DNA of 25,654 nt from Bacillota bacterium. GTDB taxonomy: Bacteria > Bacillota > Clostridia > Oscillospirales > Ruminococcaceae. Shown here one piece after another: positions 1-8,898 of this stretch. Position numbers and translations under genes: made by a program. How positions within the stretch are numbered: the stretch's first letter is position 1; each line of letters opens with the position of its first letter. The stretch lies in contig JAEWZG010000029.1 of assembly GCA_023395435.1 (NCBI GenBank), forward strand, positions 1 to 25,654, given 5' to 3'. Under the pieces are notes generated by a model. That model was not told where the DNA came from. It saw only the letters and a program-made list of their open reading frames with translations, and searched no databases.

Positions 1-17
1 AATAAAGGGGGAGCAAT

Positions 18-878
18 ATGGCAACAGCCAATATGAAGGACATTAAGCGCCGTATTAAAAGCGTTGAAAGTACAATGCAAATTACTAAGGCGATGGAACT
101 TGTTGCTTCTTCCAAGTTAAGAAAAGCGAAACAAAGGGCTGAGTTATCACAACCTTTTTTCAACGCGTTATATGAAACAATGTGCAATATTGCAGAAGAT
201 TCAGTGTTCACCTCAACCTTTACAAAGAAAACGGATCATGTAGATGTTCTTCTTGTTGTAATTGCTGGTGACAGGGGACTTGCTGGTGGATTTAATTCTA
301 ATGTTTTAAAATCTGCATATAATAGAGCTCTTAAAATTCAAGAGCATGGTACTGTTAAGATAATTGCTATTGGTAAAAAAGCTGTAGAATTTTTTGACAA
401 AAGGAATTTTGAGATAGTTGCAAGTTATCATAACATTTCTGAAGATCTTACAATTTATGCATCACAGGATATTACTGCTGAGGTAATAAATTGCTTCAAA
501 ACAGGTTCTGTGAATAAAGTTGAACTTTTCTATACTACATTTGTTTCTGCATTAGTACAGGAGCCACAATCAATGGCTATTCTGCCAGTTGAACTCAACA
601 ATTCTGATGCAAAAAAGCCAAGCTCAACAATTTATGATCCTTCTCCCGAAGCAGTTTTTGATGGATTAATCCCAAGATATCTTACTGGTATACTTTTTGG
701 TGCAATAGTTGATTCATTTGCATCAGAACAGGCTGCCAGAAGAACTGCTATGGAATCAGCAAGTGACAATGCGGGGGAAATGATCAATAATCTTTCTCTT
801 GTCTATAACAGAGCAAGACAGACAACGATTACTCAGGAAATTACAGAAATTGTTGCTGGCTCTAATGTCAATAACTAA
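18..878 (+). CDS. atpG: F-type ATP synthase gamma subunit
   Basis: The 286-residue product is the central rotor stalk of the F1Fo ATP synthase, coupling rotation of the c-ring to catalysis in the alpha3beta3 head on the cytoplasmic side of the membrane. The N-terminus (NMKDIKRRIKSVESTMQITKAMELVA) and C-terminus (RARQTTITQEITEIVAG) are the two coiled-coil helices diagnostic of the family. The central part is the Rossmann-like domain, with GDRGLAGGFN near residue 87. Length is normal. A GGGGGAG ribosome binding site at about 8-14 supports the ATG at 18. The next gene, atpD, begins 17 bases after the stop, so the pair is co-transcribed. A TAA at 3-5 could be the end of atpA, expected just upstream, but too little is present to call it. 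Identification is secure. Confidence 0.98.
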   Translation: MATANMKDIKRRIKSVESTMQITKAMELVASSKLRKAKQRAELSQPFFNALYETMCNIAEDSVFTSTFTKKTDHVDVLLVVIAGDRGLAGGFNSNVLKSAYNRALKIQEHGTVKIIAIGKKAVEFFDKRNFEIVASYHNISEDLTIYASQDITAEVINCFKTGSVNKVELFYTTFVSALVQEPQSMAILPVELNNSDAKKPSSTIYDPSPEAVFDGLIPRYLTGILFGAIVDSFASEQAARRTAMESASDNAGEMINNLSLVYNRARQTTITQEITEIVAGSNVNN

Positions 879-895
879 GAAAGGAATGAAACTGA

Positions 896-2293
896 ATGCA
901 GAATAAAAACATTGGTAAGGTTGTTCAGATTATCGGTGCAGTTGTTGATATCAAATTTACAAAAGATAACCTGCCTAATTTACTTAATGCTATTGAAATA
1001 ATGAACGGTGATAAAAAGATAATTGTCGAAGTTGCTCAGCATATAGGCGATGATGTAGTTCGTTGTATTGCGATGAGTTCTACTGACGGACTTGTTCGTG
1101 GCACCGAAGCTGTAGATACAGGTAAATCAATTTCTGTTCCTGTCGGAAAAGAAACACTTGGAAGAATTTTCAATCTTCTTGGTGAACCTGTTGACAACAA
1201 GCCTGCACCTGAAAATACAGAAAGATGGGAAATTCACCGTGAGGCTCCAAACTTTGAAGAACAGATTGCAAGTTCTGAAATTCTTGAAACAGGTATAAAG
1301 GTAATAGACCTAATCGCCCCTTATCAAAAGGGTGGAAAGATCGGTTTGTTCGGTGGTGCTGGAGTTGGTAAAACAGTTTTGATTCAGGAGCTTATTAACA
1401 ACGTAGCAAAAGAGCATGGCGGTATTTCCGTATTTGCTGGAGTAGGTGAAAGGACTCGTGAAGGCAATGACCTTTACAATGAAATGACTGAGTCTGGCGT
1501 TATAAATAAGACCGCTTTAGTATATGGTCAAATGAATGAGCCCCCAGGAGCAAGAATGAGAGTTGCTCTTTCTGGTCTTACAATGGCTGAATACTTCAGA
1601 GATCAGGAACATCAGGACGTTCTTTTGTTTATTGATAATATTTTCCGTTTTACACAGGCTGGTTCAGAAGTTTCAGCTTTGCTTGGCCGTATGCCTTCTG
1701 CTGTTGGATATCAGCCTACACTTGCTACAGAAATGGGTGCTTTGCAAGAAAGAATTACTTCAACAAGAAGTGGATCGATTACATCTGTTCAGGCTGTATA
1801 TGTTCCTGCTGATGACCTTACAGACCCAGCTCCTGCTACAACATTTGCTCATCTTGACGCAACAACAGTTTTATCAAGAAACATAGCTTCACTTGGTATC
1901 TATCCTGCCGTTGATCCACTTGAATCTGACTCACGTATTCTTTCACCTGAAATTGTAGGAAATGAGCATTATCAGGTTGCAAGAAATGTTCAGTCAATTC
2001 TTCAAAGATATAAGGAACTTCAGGATATTATTGCTATTATGGGTATGGATGAGCTTTCTGATGAAGATAAGCTGATTGTATCGAGAGCAAGAAAAATTCA
2101 AAGATTTTTATCACAGCCTTTTACTGTTGCTGAGCAGTTTACGGGAATGCAAGGCAAATATGTTCCTATAAAAGAAACTATTCGTGGATTTAAGGAGATA
2201 ATTGAAGGCAAGCATGATGATCTTCCTGAGTCAGCTTTCTTATTTGTTGGAACTATTGATGAAGCAGTTGAAAAAGCAAAAAGTTCTGATTAA
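896..2293 (+). CDS. atpD: F-type ATP synthase beta subunit (catalytic)
   Basis: This is the catalytic subunit of F1, 465 residues and of normal length. The N-terminal beta-barrel occupies roughly residues 1-80. The nucleotide-binding domain carries Walker A GGAGVGKT (153-160), the catalytic Glu in GERTREGNDL (E185) and Walker B DVLLFIDNIF (241-250). The C-terminal helical domain contains a DELSDED segment, the equivalent of the family's DELSEED lever that pushes on gamma. The start is the ATG at 896, with AAAGGA about 10 bases upstream. It lies between atpG and atpC in the standard order. Whether the enzyme pumps H+ or Na+ depends on the c subunit, which is outside the window. No anomaly is seen. 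Confidence 0.99.
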   Translation: MQNKNIGKVVQIIGAVVDIKFTKDNLPNLLNAIEIMNGDKKIIVEVAQHIGDDVVRCIAMSSTDGLVRGTEAVDTGKSISVPVGKETLGRIFNLLGEPVDNKPAPENTERWEIHREAPNFEEQIASSEILETGIKVIDLIAPYQKGGKIGLFGGAGVGKTVLIQELINNVAKEHGGISVFAGVGERTREGNDLYNEMTESGVINKTALVYGQMNEPPGARMRVALSGLTMAEYFRDQEHQDVLLFIDNIFRFTQAGSEVSALLGRMPSAVGYQPTLATEMGALQERITSTRSGSITSVQAVYVPADDLTDPAPATTFAHLDATTVLSRNIASLGIYPAVDPLESDSRILSPEIVGNEHYQVARNVQSILQRYKELQDIIAIMGMDELSDEDKLIVSRARKIQRFLSQPFTVAEQFTGMQGKYVPIKETIRGFKEIIEGKHDDLPESAFLFVGTIDEAVEKAKSSD

Positions 2294-2316
2294 CAATTCT
2301 TGAAAGGATCAATAAT

Positions 2317-2718
2317 ATGACACCATTCAGGCTAAAAATAGTAGCACCTGATAAAGTATTTTTTGATGGTGAAACAGAGCAGATTATTGTCAAAACAACA
2401 GAAGGTAATGTCGGTATATTAGCTCATCATGCTAAGTATGTTGCAAACCTTATTGCTGGTCCATTAAAAATTAAACAGGAAGATGGCACATTTAGAGTTG
2501 CTGCAATTAGTTCTGGAGCAATAAGTGTCGGTGATAATCTTGTTACAATTATAGTTAATACTATAGAATGGGCAGATGAAATTGACATAGAAAGAGCAAA
2601 ACGAGCTGAAGAAGCTGCAAGAGAAAAAATTAAAATATGTAAAAGTGATACAGAACTTGATGTAGCAACTTTAAAGTTAAAGAGAGCTCTTAACAGAATT
2701 AATATAGCAAGTAAATAG
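2317..2718 (+). CDS. atpC: F-type ATP synthase epsilon subunit
   Basis: The 133-residue epsilon subunit sits at the foot of the central stalk and regulates ATP hydrolysis. The N-terminal beta-sandwich begins PFRLKIVAPDKVFFDGE and includes TTEGNVGILAHHAKYVANL, the recognisable family core. The C-terminal part (about residues 85-133: IDIERAKRAEEAAREKI and LKLKRALNRI) is the two-helix hairpin. AAAGGA lies at 2302-2307, ten bases before the ATG. The gene follows atpD by 23 bases and is closed by a clear intrinsic terminator, so it ends the atp operon. Identification is firm from both sequence and position. Confidence 0.97.
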   Translation: MTPFRLKIVAPDKVFFDGETEQIIVKTTEGNVGILAHHAKYVANLIAGPLKIKQEDGTFRVAAISSGAISVGDNLVTIIVNTIEWADEIDIERAKRAEEAAREKIKICKSDTELDVATLKLKRALNRINIASK

Positions 2719-2725
2719 TTTGATA

Positions 2726-2756
2726 AATATTAGCTTCTTTGAAGCTAATATTTTTT
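2726..2756 (+). terminator. Intrinsic terminator of the atp operon
   Basis: A perfect 12-bp stem, AATATTAGCTTC (2726-2737) and its complement (2741-2752), encloses a TTT loop and runs into a T-tract (2751-2756). It begins 7 bases after the atpC stop codon. Confidence 0.9.
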
Positions 2757-2866
2757 ATACTTTTAATAAAAAATAATATAATAATTTGAAAATTTTTTTA
2801 TAAAACTCCAAATTCAATTTATATTGATATAATTTAAGCATATTATATGTTTTTATTAGAAAAGTA

Positions 2867-2875
2867 TGATATAAT
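2867..2875 (+). promoter_or_regulatory. Extended -10 promoter for the Na/Pi transporter gene
   Basis: TGATATAAT (2867-2875) is a perfect TATAAT with the upstream TG of an extended -10 element. No good -35 hexamer stands at 16-18 bp upstream, which fits extended -10 usage. It lies 47 bases before the start codon, after the atp terminator. The -10 and the 12 bases after it are identical to those of the promoter near 14702. Confidence 0.6.
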
Positions 2876-2922
2876 TAAATAGTATGAGAAAAAAATAATA
2901 TATTGTACATTTAGGAGAATAT

Positions 2923-4704
2923 ATGGATATTTTTAATGTAATCAGTCTTGCAGGTGGACTTGCTCTTTTTCTTTTTGGTATGAGTGTACTTGGCTCTGGC
3001 CTTGAGAAGCTCTCAAGCGGACGAATGGAGAAAGTCCTTGAAAAACTAACTAATAATATCTTTAAAGGCGTTTTGCTTGGAGCGCTTGTAACTGCTGCAG
3101 TTCAAAGTTCTTCAGCTACAACAGTTATTGTTGTAGGACTTGTTAATGCAGGTATATTAAAACTTGGACCTGCTGTTGGCGTAATAATGGGTGCAAATAT
3201 CGGTACAACTGTTACTGGACAATTATTAAGACTTGGGGATTTAGAGGCAAATCAAAATGTAGGTATTTTTCTTAAGATTCTAAAGCCTTCAACACTTGCT
3301 CCACTAATTGCTATTGTCGGTATTCTTCTATATATGATAGCAAAACGTAAACAGGTAAAGACTCTCGGTGAAATTCTATTAGGCTTTGGAGTATTGTTTA
3401 ATGGAATGTTTGCCATGGAGGCTGCAGTAAGTGGTCTGAAAGATGTTCCAGCATTTAAAGAAATATTCGCAAGCCTGTCAAATCCTATACTTGGCATTCT
3501 TGTTGGAACAATAGTAACTGCCTTAATTCAAAGTTCATCTGCATCTGTTGGTATATTACAGGCTTTAAGCTCAACAGGAGCAATAACATGTTCTTCTGCC
3601 TTTCCAATAATAATGGGACAGAATATTGGTACTTGTGTTACATCTATTATGTCAAGTATCGGTGCTAATAAAAATGCAAAAAGAGCAGCGATGGTTCATT
3701 TGTATTTTAATATAATCGGAACAATATTTTTTCTTATTGGTGTTTATGCAATTCAATATACAATTGGTTTCAGTTTCTGGGATAAGCCTATTAATAAAGG
3801 TGGAATTGCTGATTTCCATACTATTTTCAATGTTATTGTTACATTAGGATTTATTCCGTTCTGGCGTGTACTTGAAAAACTAGCAACATGGACAATTAAA
3901 AATTCAAAATCCAAAGATGACGGAGTTTCATATGAAGAATCAAATCCACTTGACGAAAGATTTTTTAAATCTCCTTCACTCGCAATTCAACAAGCTTCAA
4001 ATACAGTTATCCAAATGGGTAAATTTGCTCAACTAAATTTTAGAGAAATGCGTACATTATATGAAAAATATGATACTAAAACTATTGAGAGAATAAAAAA
4101 ATATGAGAGTACAATCGACAGATTTGAGGACAAATTGAATAACTATCTGTTACAAATAAGCGAACTTGAGCTTACTGATGCCGAAGGTAGAAGTGTAACA
4201 GCATTATTGCATCTATTGTCAGAGTATGAGAGAATAGGTGACTATACGATTAATATTATGGAAACCTGTGATGATATGTATAACAAGCAAGTAAGTTTTT
4301 CAAAGAAAGCTATGGATGAGTTTAATATAATTTGCAATGCCGTTGACGAAATTATCGAGCTTTCATTAAAGGCTTCAGAAACAAATGATAAGAATACTAT
4401 TCTTAAGATTGAGCCACTTGAAGAGGTAATTGATAATCTTGTTGATGAACTTAAGTCAAAGCATATTCAAAGATTTAAAAAAGGCAAGTGTGCGATTGAT
4501 GCCGGTGTATTCTTCTTGGACATTCTTACAAATTTAGAGAGAATTTCAGATCATTGTTCAAATATAGCTGTTTATATTATTGTGAAGGAGTCAACTAAAG
4601 AAACGCTTAACAAGCATGAATATATTGACGCACTCCATAATGGTTCATCGGAGCAGTTTGAACATTCCACAGCTTTTTACACTCAAAAATATAAGTTAAA
4701 TTAG
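2923..4704 (+). CDS. Na/Pi-cotransporter II-type protein with C-terminal PhoU-like domain
   Basis: This 593-residue inner-membrane protein belongs to the bacterial NptA/YjbB-type Na+/phosphate symporter family. Residues 1-310 are strongly hydrophobic and hold the two inverted family repeats, marked by QSSSATT (61-67) and QSSSASVG (203-210). Each is followed by a MGxNIGT-type segment (MGANIGTTVT, MGQNIGTCVT). Residues from about 350 form a long helical PhoU-like domain (for example LSEYERIGDYTINIMETCDD and DILTNLERISDHCSNIA, with the E/D-rich metal-binding pattern of PhoU). The ribosome binding site AGGAG (2913-2917) fixes the ATG. It has its own promoter and terminator and is therefore a single-gene unit. 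The likely role is phosphate transport, import or export; direction and ion coupling cannot be read from sequence. Confidence 0.9.
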   Translation: MDIFNVISLAGGLALFLFGMSVLGSGLEKLSSGRMEKVLEKLTNNIFKGVLLGALVTAAVQSSSATTVIVVGLVNAGILKLGPAVGVIMGANIGTTVTGQLLRLGDLEANQNVGIFLKILKPSTLAPLIAIVGILLYMIAKRKQVKTLGEILLGFGVLFNGMFAMEAAVSGLKDVPAFKEIFASLSNPILGILVGTIVTALIQSSSASVGILQALSSTGAITCSSAFPIIMGQNIGTCVTSIMSSIGANKNAKRAAMVHLYFNIIGTIFFLIGVYAIQYTIGFSFWDKPINKGGIADFHTIFNVIVTLGFIPFWRVLEKLATWTIKNSKSKDDGVSYEESNPLDERFFKSPSLAIQQASNTVIQMGKFAQLNFREMRTLYEKYDTKTIERIKKYESTIDRFEDKLNNYLLQISELELTDAEGRSVTALLHLLSEYERIGDYTINIMETCDDMYNKQVSFSKKAMDEFNIICNAVDEIIELSLKASETNDKNTILKIEPLEEVIDNLVDELKSKHIQRFKKGKCAIDAGVFFLDILTNLERISDHCSNIAVYIIVKESTKETLNKHEYIDALHNGSSEQFEHSTAFYTQKYKLN

Positions 4705-4711
4705 CAATAAT

Positions 4712-4745
4712 AAACCCTGCAAGATTAATATCCTGCAGGGTTTTT
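4712..4745 (+). terminator. Terminator between convergent genes, reaching into the MATE gene
   Basis: AAACCCTGCA (4712-4721) pairs with TGCAGGGTTT (4734-4743) around a 12-base loop, followed by T residues to 4745. On the plus strand this is a good terminator for the transporter gene. The right arm and part of the loop are the final codons of the converging MATE gene (stop at 4725-4727). The minus-strand T-tract is poor, so action in that direction is doubtful. Confidence 0.85.
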
Positions 4746-6089
4746 ATATTCTTGATTTATATATTTCTTTTCCCAGTTCCAAAACCTAAAAAACACAAAT
4801 GATATTAAACCACCAATTAACCAGCTAATAGGCAATGCCCAGAAAATCGAGTGATAACCAAGTGAACCTTTAAGTAAATATGCAAATACTACTCTAGCTG
4901 TAAAATTCGTCAGTGTCGCTGTCATAAATACTTTCATATTGCCTAGACCACGGTGCACACCATTTGTACAAAACATAAATCCAATTAATAAGTAAAAAGG
5001 ACTTACAATTTTAAAGTAATCATTACCAAATTGAATTACTTTCTTGCTTATATCAGAATCAACGAAAAATCCAATAAAATATCTTCCGAATAATACCATT
5101 AGGGTGGTGCTAATCATTGAAAAAATAAGGATGAGTTTTAATGATGAAGTATAACCTTTTTTAACTCTATCCACTTTTCTAGCTCCAATATTCTGTGCAG
5201 TGAATGTAGATAATGCTATAGAAACATTAAGCATTGGCATACTAGCAATTGAATCAATCTTTGTTGAAGCTGAATAACCTGCAACAAAATCCTTTCCATA
5301 TGAATTGACAAGTCCCTGTACTGTCATCATCCCAACCGAAACTATTGATTGCTGAATAATTGAAGGAATTGCATAAATAATCATATCTTTTGCAATTTTC
5401 TTATCAAAAAAATCCGATCTTTTTTGATTTCTCAGATAAGAAAATTTATATATAAAATAAATTGAAAGTCCTATTGTTGCTAAAGCCTGAGCAATTAAAG
5501 TTGCCCAACCCGCTCCATCTGATCCAAGTTTAAACTTAACAACAAACAATAAATCTAGACCAATATTTAATATGGTTGATATTGCTAGAAACTTTAAAGG
5601 TGTCTTTGAATCACCTAAAGCGTTAAAAATAGCAGTAAGACAATTATAAATATATATAAAAATACATCCGAAGAAAACAATTCTTAGATAAGAGCATGAT
5701 GCATCAAAAACACCTTTATCAGTTCGAAGTAGGGTAAGTAATGGTTTAAGCAATGTTAGGCTTACTATCATCATCACTGCACCTAATGTAGTAACCAAAA
5801 TTACTGCAGTGCATATTGCCTTATTGACTTTTTTTGTATCACCAGCACCAAATGCATGAGAAATTACTATTGAGCATCCAGTACTTGCACCTGTTGCAAA
5901 TGCTATTGTAAGAAAGAAGACAGGGTAGGTTCCACCAACAGCAGCAAGAGCATCAGATCCTACAAATCTTCCTACAATAATAGAGTCAGCCATATTATAT
6001 AATTGTTGAAAAACGTTTCCAAGAAGCATAGGCAAAGCAAAAAAGAAGAGAACCTTCATTGGATTGCCTTCAGTTAGATTTTTAGTCAT
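4725..6089 (-). CDS. MATE family multidrug/cation antiporter
   Basis: The product is 454 residues, the usual size for MATE (MatE, NorM/DinF-like) exporters, which expel organic cations or other small molecules in exchange for Na+ or H+. It is hydrophobic throughout and compatible with 12 membrane segments. The N-terminus has the typical pattern GNPMKVLFFFALPMLLGNVFQQLYNMADSIIVGRFVGSDALAAVG. The second half restates it (IPSIIQQSIVSVGMMTVQGLVNSYG near residue 240), reflecting the family's internal duplication. Leftward transcription starts from a promoter at 6120-6148, and AAAGGA lies upstream of the start. The substrate cannot be predicted, and there is no adjacent regulator. The 3' end shares bases with the converging terminator. 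Confidence 0.95.
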   Translation of the reverse strand: MTKNLTEGNPMKVLFFFALPMLLGNVFQQLYNMADSIIVGRFVGSDALAAVGGTYPVFFLTIAFATGASTGCSIVISHAFGAGDTKKVNKAICTAVILVTTLGAVMMIVSLTLLKPLLTLLRTDKGVFDASCSYLRIVFFGCIFIYIYNCLTAIFNALGDSKTPLKFLAISTILNIGLDLLFVVKFKLGSDGAGWATLIAQALATIGLSIYFIYKFSYLRNQKRSDFFDKKIAKDMIIYAIPSIIQQSIVSVGMMTVQGLVNSYGKDFVAGYSASTKIDSIASMPMLNVSIALSTFTAQNIGARKVDRVKKGYTSSLKLILIFSMISTTLMVLFGRYFIGFFVDSDISKKVIQFGNDYFKIVSPFYLLIGFMFCTNGVHRGLGNMKVFMTATLTNFTARVVFAYLLKGSLGYHSIFWALPISWLIGGLISFVFFRFWNWEKKYINQEYKNPAGY

Positions 6090-6119
6090 TTTAGTATCCT
6101 TTTATTTATTCTTCTTTAT

Positions 6120-6148
6120 ATTATACTATTTTTCCATGTTTTAAGCAA
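6120..6148 (-). promoter_or_regulatory. Sigma-A promoter of the MATE gene
   Basis: On the minus strand, TTGCTT (6143-6148) and TATAAT (6120-6125) are separated by 17 bp. It lies between the adhE terminator and the MATE start, so the gene has its own promoter. Confidence 0.65.
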
Positions 6149-6160
6149 TGTAAAGTATAT

Positions 6161-6196
6161 AACAAAAAGCCCCCACAAGGGTGGAAGCTTTTTGTT
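6161..6196 (-). terminator. Terminator of adhE
   Basis: A long hairpin begins 19 bases after the adhE stop. AACAAAAAGC (6161-6170) pairs with GCTTTTTGTT (6187-6196), and CCAC (6173-6176) with GTGG (6181-6184), with a small internal mismatch. Read leftward it ends in CTTTTTGTT. It separates adhE from the MATE gene, which lies downstream in the same orientation. Confidence 0.85.
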
Positions 6197-6215
6197 TATA
6201 ATTGTTTATTATGAA

Positions 6216-8840
6216 TTATTTGCCATAGTAAGCGTTGAGGTACATTTGTTTCATTTCACTCATTAATGGATATCTTGGGTTTGCACCAGTACACTGGTCA
6301 TCAAATGCTTGTTCAACCATTGCATCGAGTTTTTCAAGAAATTCTTTTTCGTCAATACCATATTCAGAAATTGACTTTTTAATTCCTACTTTTTCTTTTA
6401 GATCTTGAATAGCAGTGAGGAAGTTTTCAAACTTTTCTTCGTTTGTCTTGCCCTTGATCCCAATAAAGTCAGCACATTCGCAGTATCTTTCAAGTGTATG
6501 TGGATACTGGTACTGTGAAAATGTTCCCATCTTAACTGGACAATCATCAGCATTAAATCTCATAACTTCATTAATGAGAAGAGCATTAGCAACACCGTGT
6601 GGTAAATGGAAGAACGCACCGAGCTTATGGGCCATTGAGTGACATACTCCGAGGAATGCATTAGCAAATGCCATACCTGCCATTGTCGAAGCGTCAGCCA
6701 TCTTTTCACGAGCCTGTATATCTGTAGAACCATTTTCATAAGCTCTTGGGAGATATGTGAAGATATTCTTTATAGCTTTTAAAGCAAGACCATCTGTATA
6801 GTCAGTAGCAAGCATAGAAGCATAAGCTTCAAGTGAGTGAGTCAATGCGTCGATACCAGAAGCAGAAGTTAGTCCCTTAGGCTGGCTCATCATGTTATCT
6901 GTATCAATAATAGCCATCTTAGGAAGAAGTTCATAATCAGCAAGAGGGTATTTAACACCGGTTTTTTCATCAGTAATAACTGCGAATGGAGTTACTTCTG
7001 AACCAGTACCTGATGATGTTGGAATAGCGATAAAGTATGCTTTTTCGCCCATCTTAGGGAATGTGTAAATTCTCTTTCTTATATCCATAAAACGCATAGC
7101 CATATCCATAAAGTCAACTTCAGGATGTTCATACATTACCCACATAATCTTGCCAGCGTCCATTGCTGAACCGCCACCAAGTGCGATAATGCAGTCAGGC
7201 TCAAATGCTTCCATAGCTTTTGCACCAGATTTAGCATTAGCAAGTGTTGGGTCAGGCTGAACATCAGAGAATACTGTGTATGATACTCCCATTTCATCGA
7301 GCTTATCAGTAATGCCTTTAGTATATCCGTTCTTGAAAAGGAATGAGTCTGTTACGATAAATGCTCTTTTCTTACCTAATACATTCTTAATTTCGTCAAG
7401 AGCAACTGGCATACAGCCTTTCTTTAGGTAAACCTTTTCTGGAGCACGGAACCAAAGCATATTTTCTCTCCTCTCAGCAACTGTCTTAATATTCAATAGA
7501 TGTTTAACCCCTACGTTTTCTGAAACAGAGTTGCCTCCCCAAGAACCACAACCGAGTGTAAGTGATGGCGCAAGCTTGAAGTTGAATAAATCACCTATAC
7601 CACCATGTGAAGAAGGTGTGTTAATTACGATACGGCAAGTTTTCATTGCAGCTGTAAATTTAAAAATCTTATCTTTTTCAGTTGTCGTATTGATATATAG
7701 CGATGAAGTATGTCCGTATCCGCCATCAGCAACAAGCTGTTCAGCCTTCTTAATAGCATCATCAAAGTTTTCAGATTTGTACATAGCAAGAACAGGGGAG
7801 AGCTTTTCGTGCGCAAATTCTTCTTCAAGGTCAACAGAAGAGACTTCTCCGATAAGAATCTTAGCTTTTTCAGGAACTTCAACACCAGCAAGCTGTGCAA
7901 TCTTAAAGGCACTCTGACCAACAATCTTTGCATTCAATGAACCGTTTATAAGAATTGTCTTTCTGACTTTTTCTGTTTCATCAGCGTTAAGAATATAACA
8001 GCCTCTGTAAGCAAATTCCTTCTTAACCTTATCATATATCTTTTTGTCAATGATAACTGATTGTTCTGAAGCACAGATCATACCGTTATCAAATGTTTTT
8101 GAGTTGATTACTGAGCTTACCGCAAGAAGAACATCAGCAGTTTCGTCAATAATTACCGGTGTGTTTCCTGCACCTACACCAAGTGCTGGCTTACCTGATG
8201 AATATGCTGCCTTTACCATTCCAGGACCACCTGTTGCAAGGATAATATCAGCATTCTTCATTACCTGGTTTGTAAGTTCAAGTGAAGGAACATCAATCCA
8301 TCCAATGATACCCTTTGGAGCTCCTGCAGCAACAGCAGCCTCAAGAACAATCTTTGCGGCTTCTATTGTACAATTTTTTGCTCTTGGATGAGGGGAGAAT
8401 ATAATACCATTTCTTGTTTTAAGTGCAATAAGTGATTTGAATATTGCGGTTGATGTTGGGTTTGTTGTTGGAATAACAGCAGCAATAAGACCTATTGGTT
8501 CAGCAATTTTCTGGATGCCAAAAGCTTTATCTTCTTCAATAATTCCACAGGTTTTTGTATTCTTGTAAGCATTATAAATGTACTCAGAAGCATAATGATT
8601 TTTAATTACCTTATCTTCTACAATACCCATACCAGTTTCTTCAACGGCCATTTTTGCTAAAGGAATTCTCTGTTTGTTAGCAGCGATTGAAGCAGCATAG
8701 AAAATTTTATCTACTTGTTCTTGTGTGTAAGTTGCAAATATTTTCTGCGCTTCCTTGATTTCATTCATCTTTGCAATCAAAGCATCAATATTGTCAACAA
8801 GGACTGTTCTGTTGACATTATTCTCAATATTTTTAGCCAT
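6216..8840 (-). CDS. adhE: Bifunctional acetaldehyde/alcohol dehydrogenase AdhE
   Basis: The 874-residue fermentation enzyme converts acetyl-CoA to acetaldehyde to ethanol and regenerates two NAD+. The N-terminal CoA-acylating aldehyde dehydrogenase domain (about 15-445) has the catalytic Cys256 in FDNGMICASEQS and the NAD-binding region around GVGAGNTP (221-228). The C-terminal iron-dependent alcohol dehydrogenase domain (about 470-870) has GGGSAMDAGK (555-564) and the expected Fe2+ ligands D664, H668, H734 (GVCHSMAH) and H748 (HLPHG). Length and domain order match AdhE, which forms spirosome filaments. A strong AGGGGGA ribosome binding site precedes the ATG. The promoter at 8899-8927 is perfect consensus and overlaps a Rex-like site; rex itself lies about 1.1 kb away. 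Inference: expression rises when NADH/NAD+ is high. Confidence 0.98.
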   Translation of the reverse strand: MAKNIENNVNRTVLVDNIDALIAKMNEIKEAQKIFATYTQEQVDKIFYAASIAANKQRIPLAKMAVEETGMGIVEDKVIKNHYASEYIYNAYKNTKTCGIIEEDKAFGIQKIAEPIGLIAAVIPTTNPTSTAIFKSLIALKTRNGIIFSPHPRAKNCTIEAAKIVLEAAVAAGAPKGIIGWIDVPSLELTNQVMKNADIILATGGPGMVKAAYSSGKPALGVGAGNTPVIIDETADVLLAVSSVINSKTFDNGMICASEQSVIIDKKIYDKVKKEFAYRGCYILNADETEKVRKTILINGSLNAKIVGQSAFKIAQLAGVEVPEKAKILIGEVSSVDLEEEFAHEKLSPVLAMYKSENFDDAIKKAEQLVADGGYGHTSSLYINTTTEKDKIFKFTAAMKTCRIVINTPSSHGGIGDLFNFKLAPSLTLGCGSWGGNSVSENVGVKHLLNIKTVAERRENMLWFRAPEKVYLKKGCMPVALDEIKNVLGKKRAFIVTDSFLFKNGYTKGITDKLDEMGVSYTVFSDVQPDPTLANAKSGAKAMEAFEPDCIIALGGGSAMDAGKIMWVMYEHPEVDFMDMAMRFMDIRKRIYTFPKMGEKAYFIAIPTSSGTGSEVTPFAVITDEKTGVKYPLADYELLPKMAIIDTDNMMSQPKGLTSASGIDALTHSLEAYASMLATDYTDGLALKAIKNIFTYLPRAYENGSTDIQAREKMADASTMAGMAFANAFLGVCHSMAHKLGAFFHLPHGVANALLINEVMRFNADDCPVKMGTFSQYQYPHTLERYCECADFIGIKGKTNEEKFENFLTAIQDLKEKVGIKKSISEYGIDEKEFLEKLDAMVEQAFDDQCTGANPRYPLMSEMKQMYLNAYYGK

Positions 8841-8898
8841 AATTATATCCCCCTGTAAAATTTCTATTCATAGTATTTGTTAGTTTATCGCTATTATC

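Noticed and set aside
1..17. Possible end of atpA (TAA at 3-5).
   Set aside because: Consistent with atp operon order, but two bases before the stop carry no identifying information.
7531..7917. Open frames opposite or within adhE (also 7643-7940 and 8044-8391).
   Set aside because: No family resemblance and no ribosome binding site; they are shadows of a well-supported 874-residue gene.
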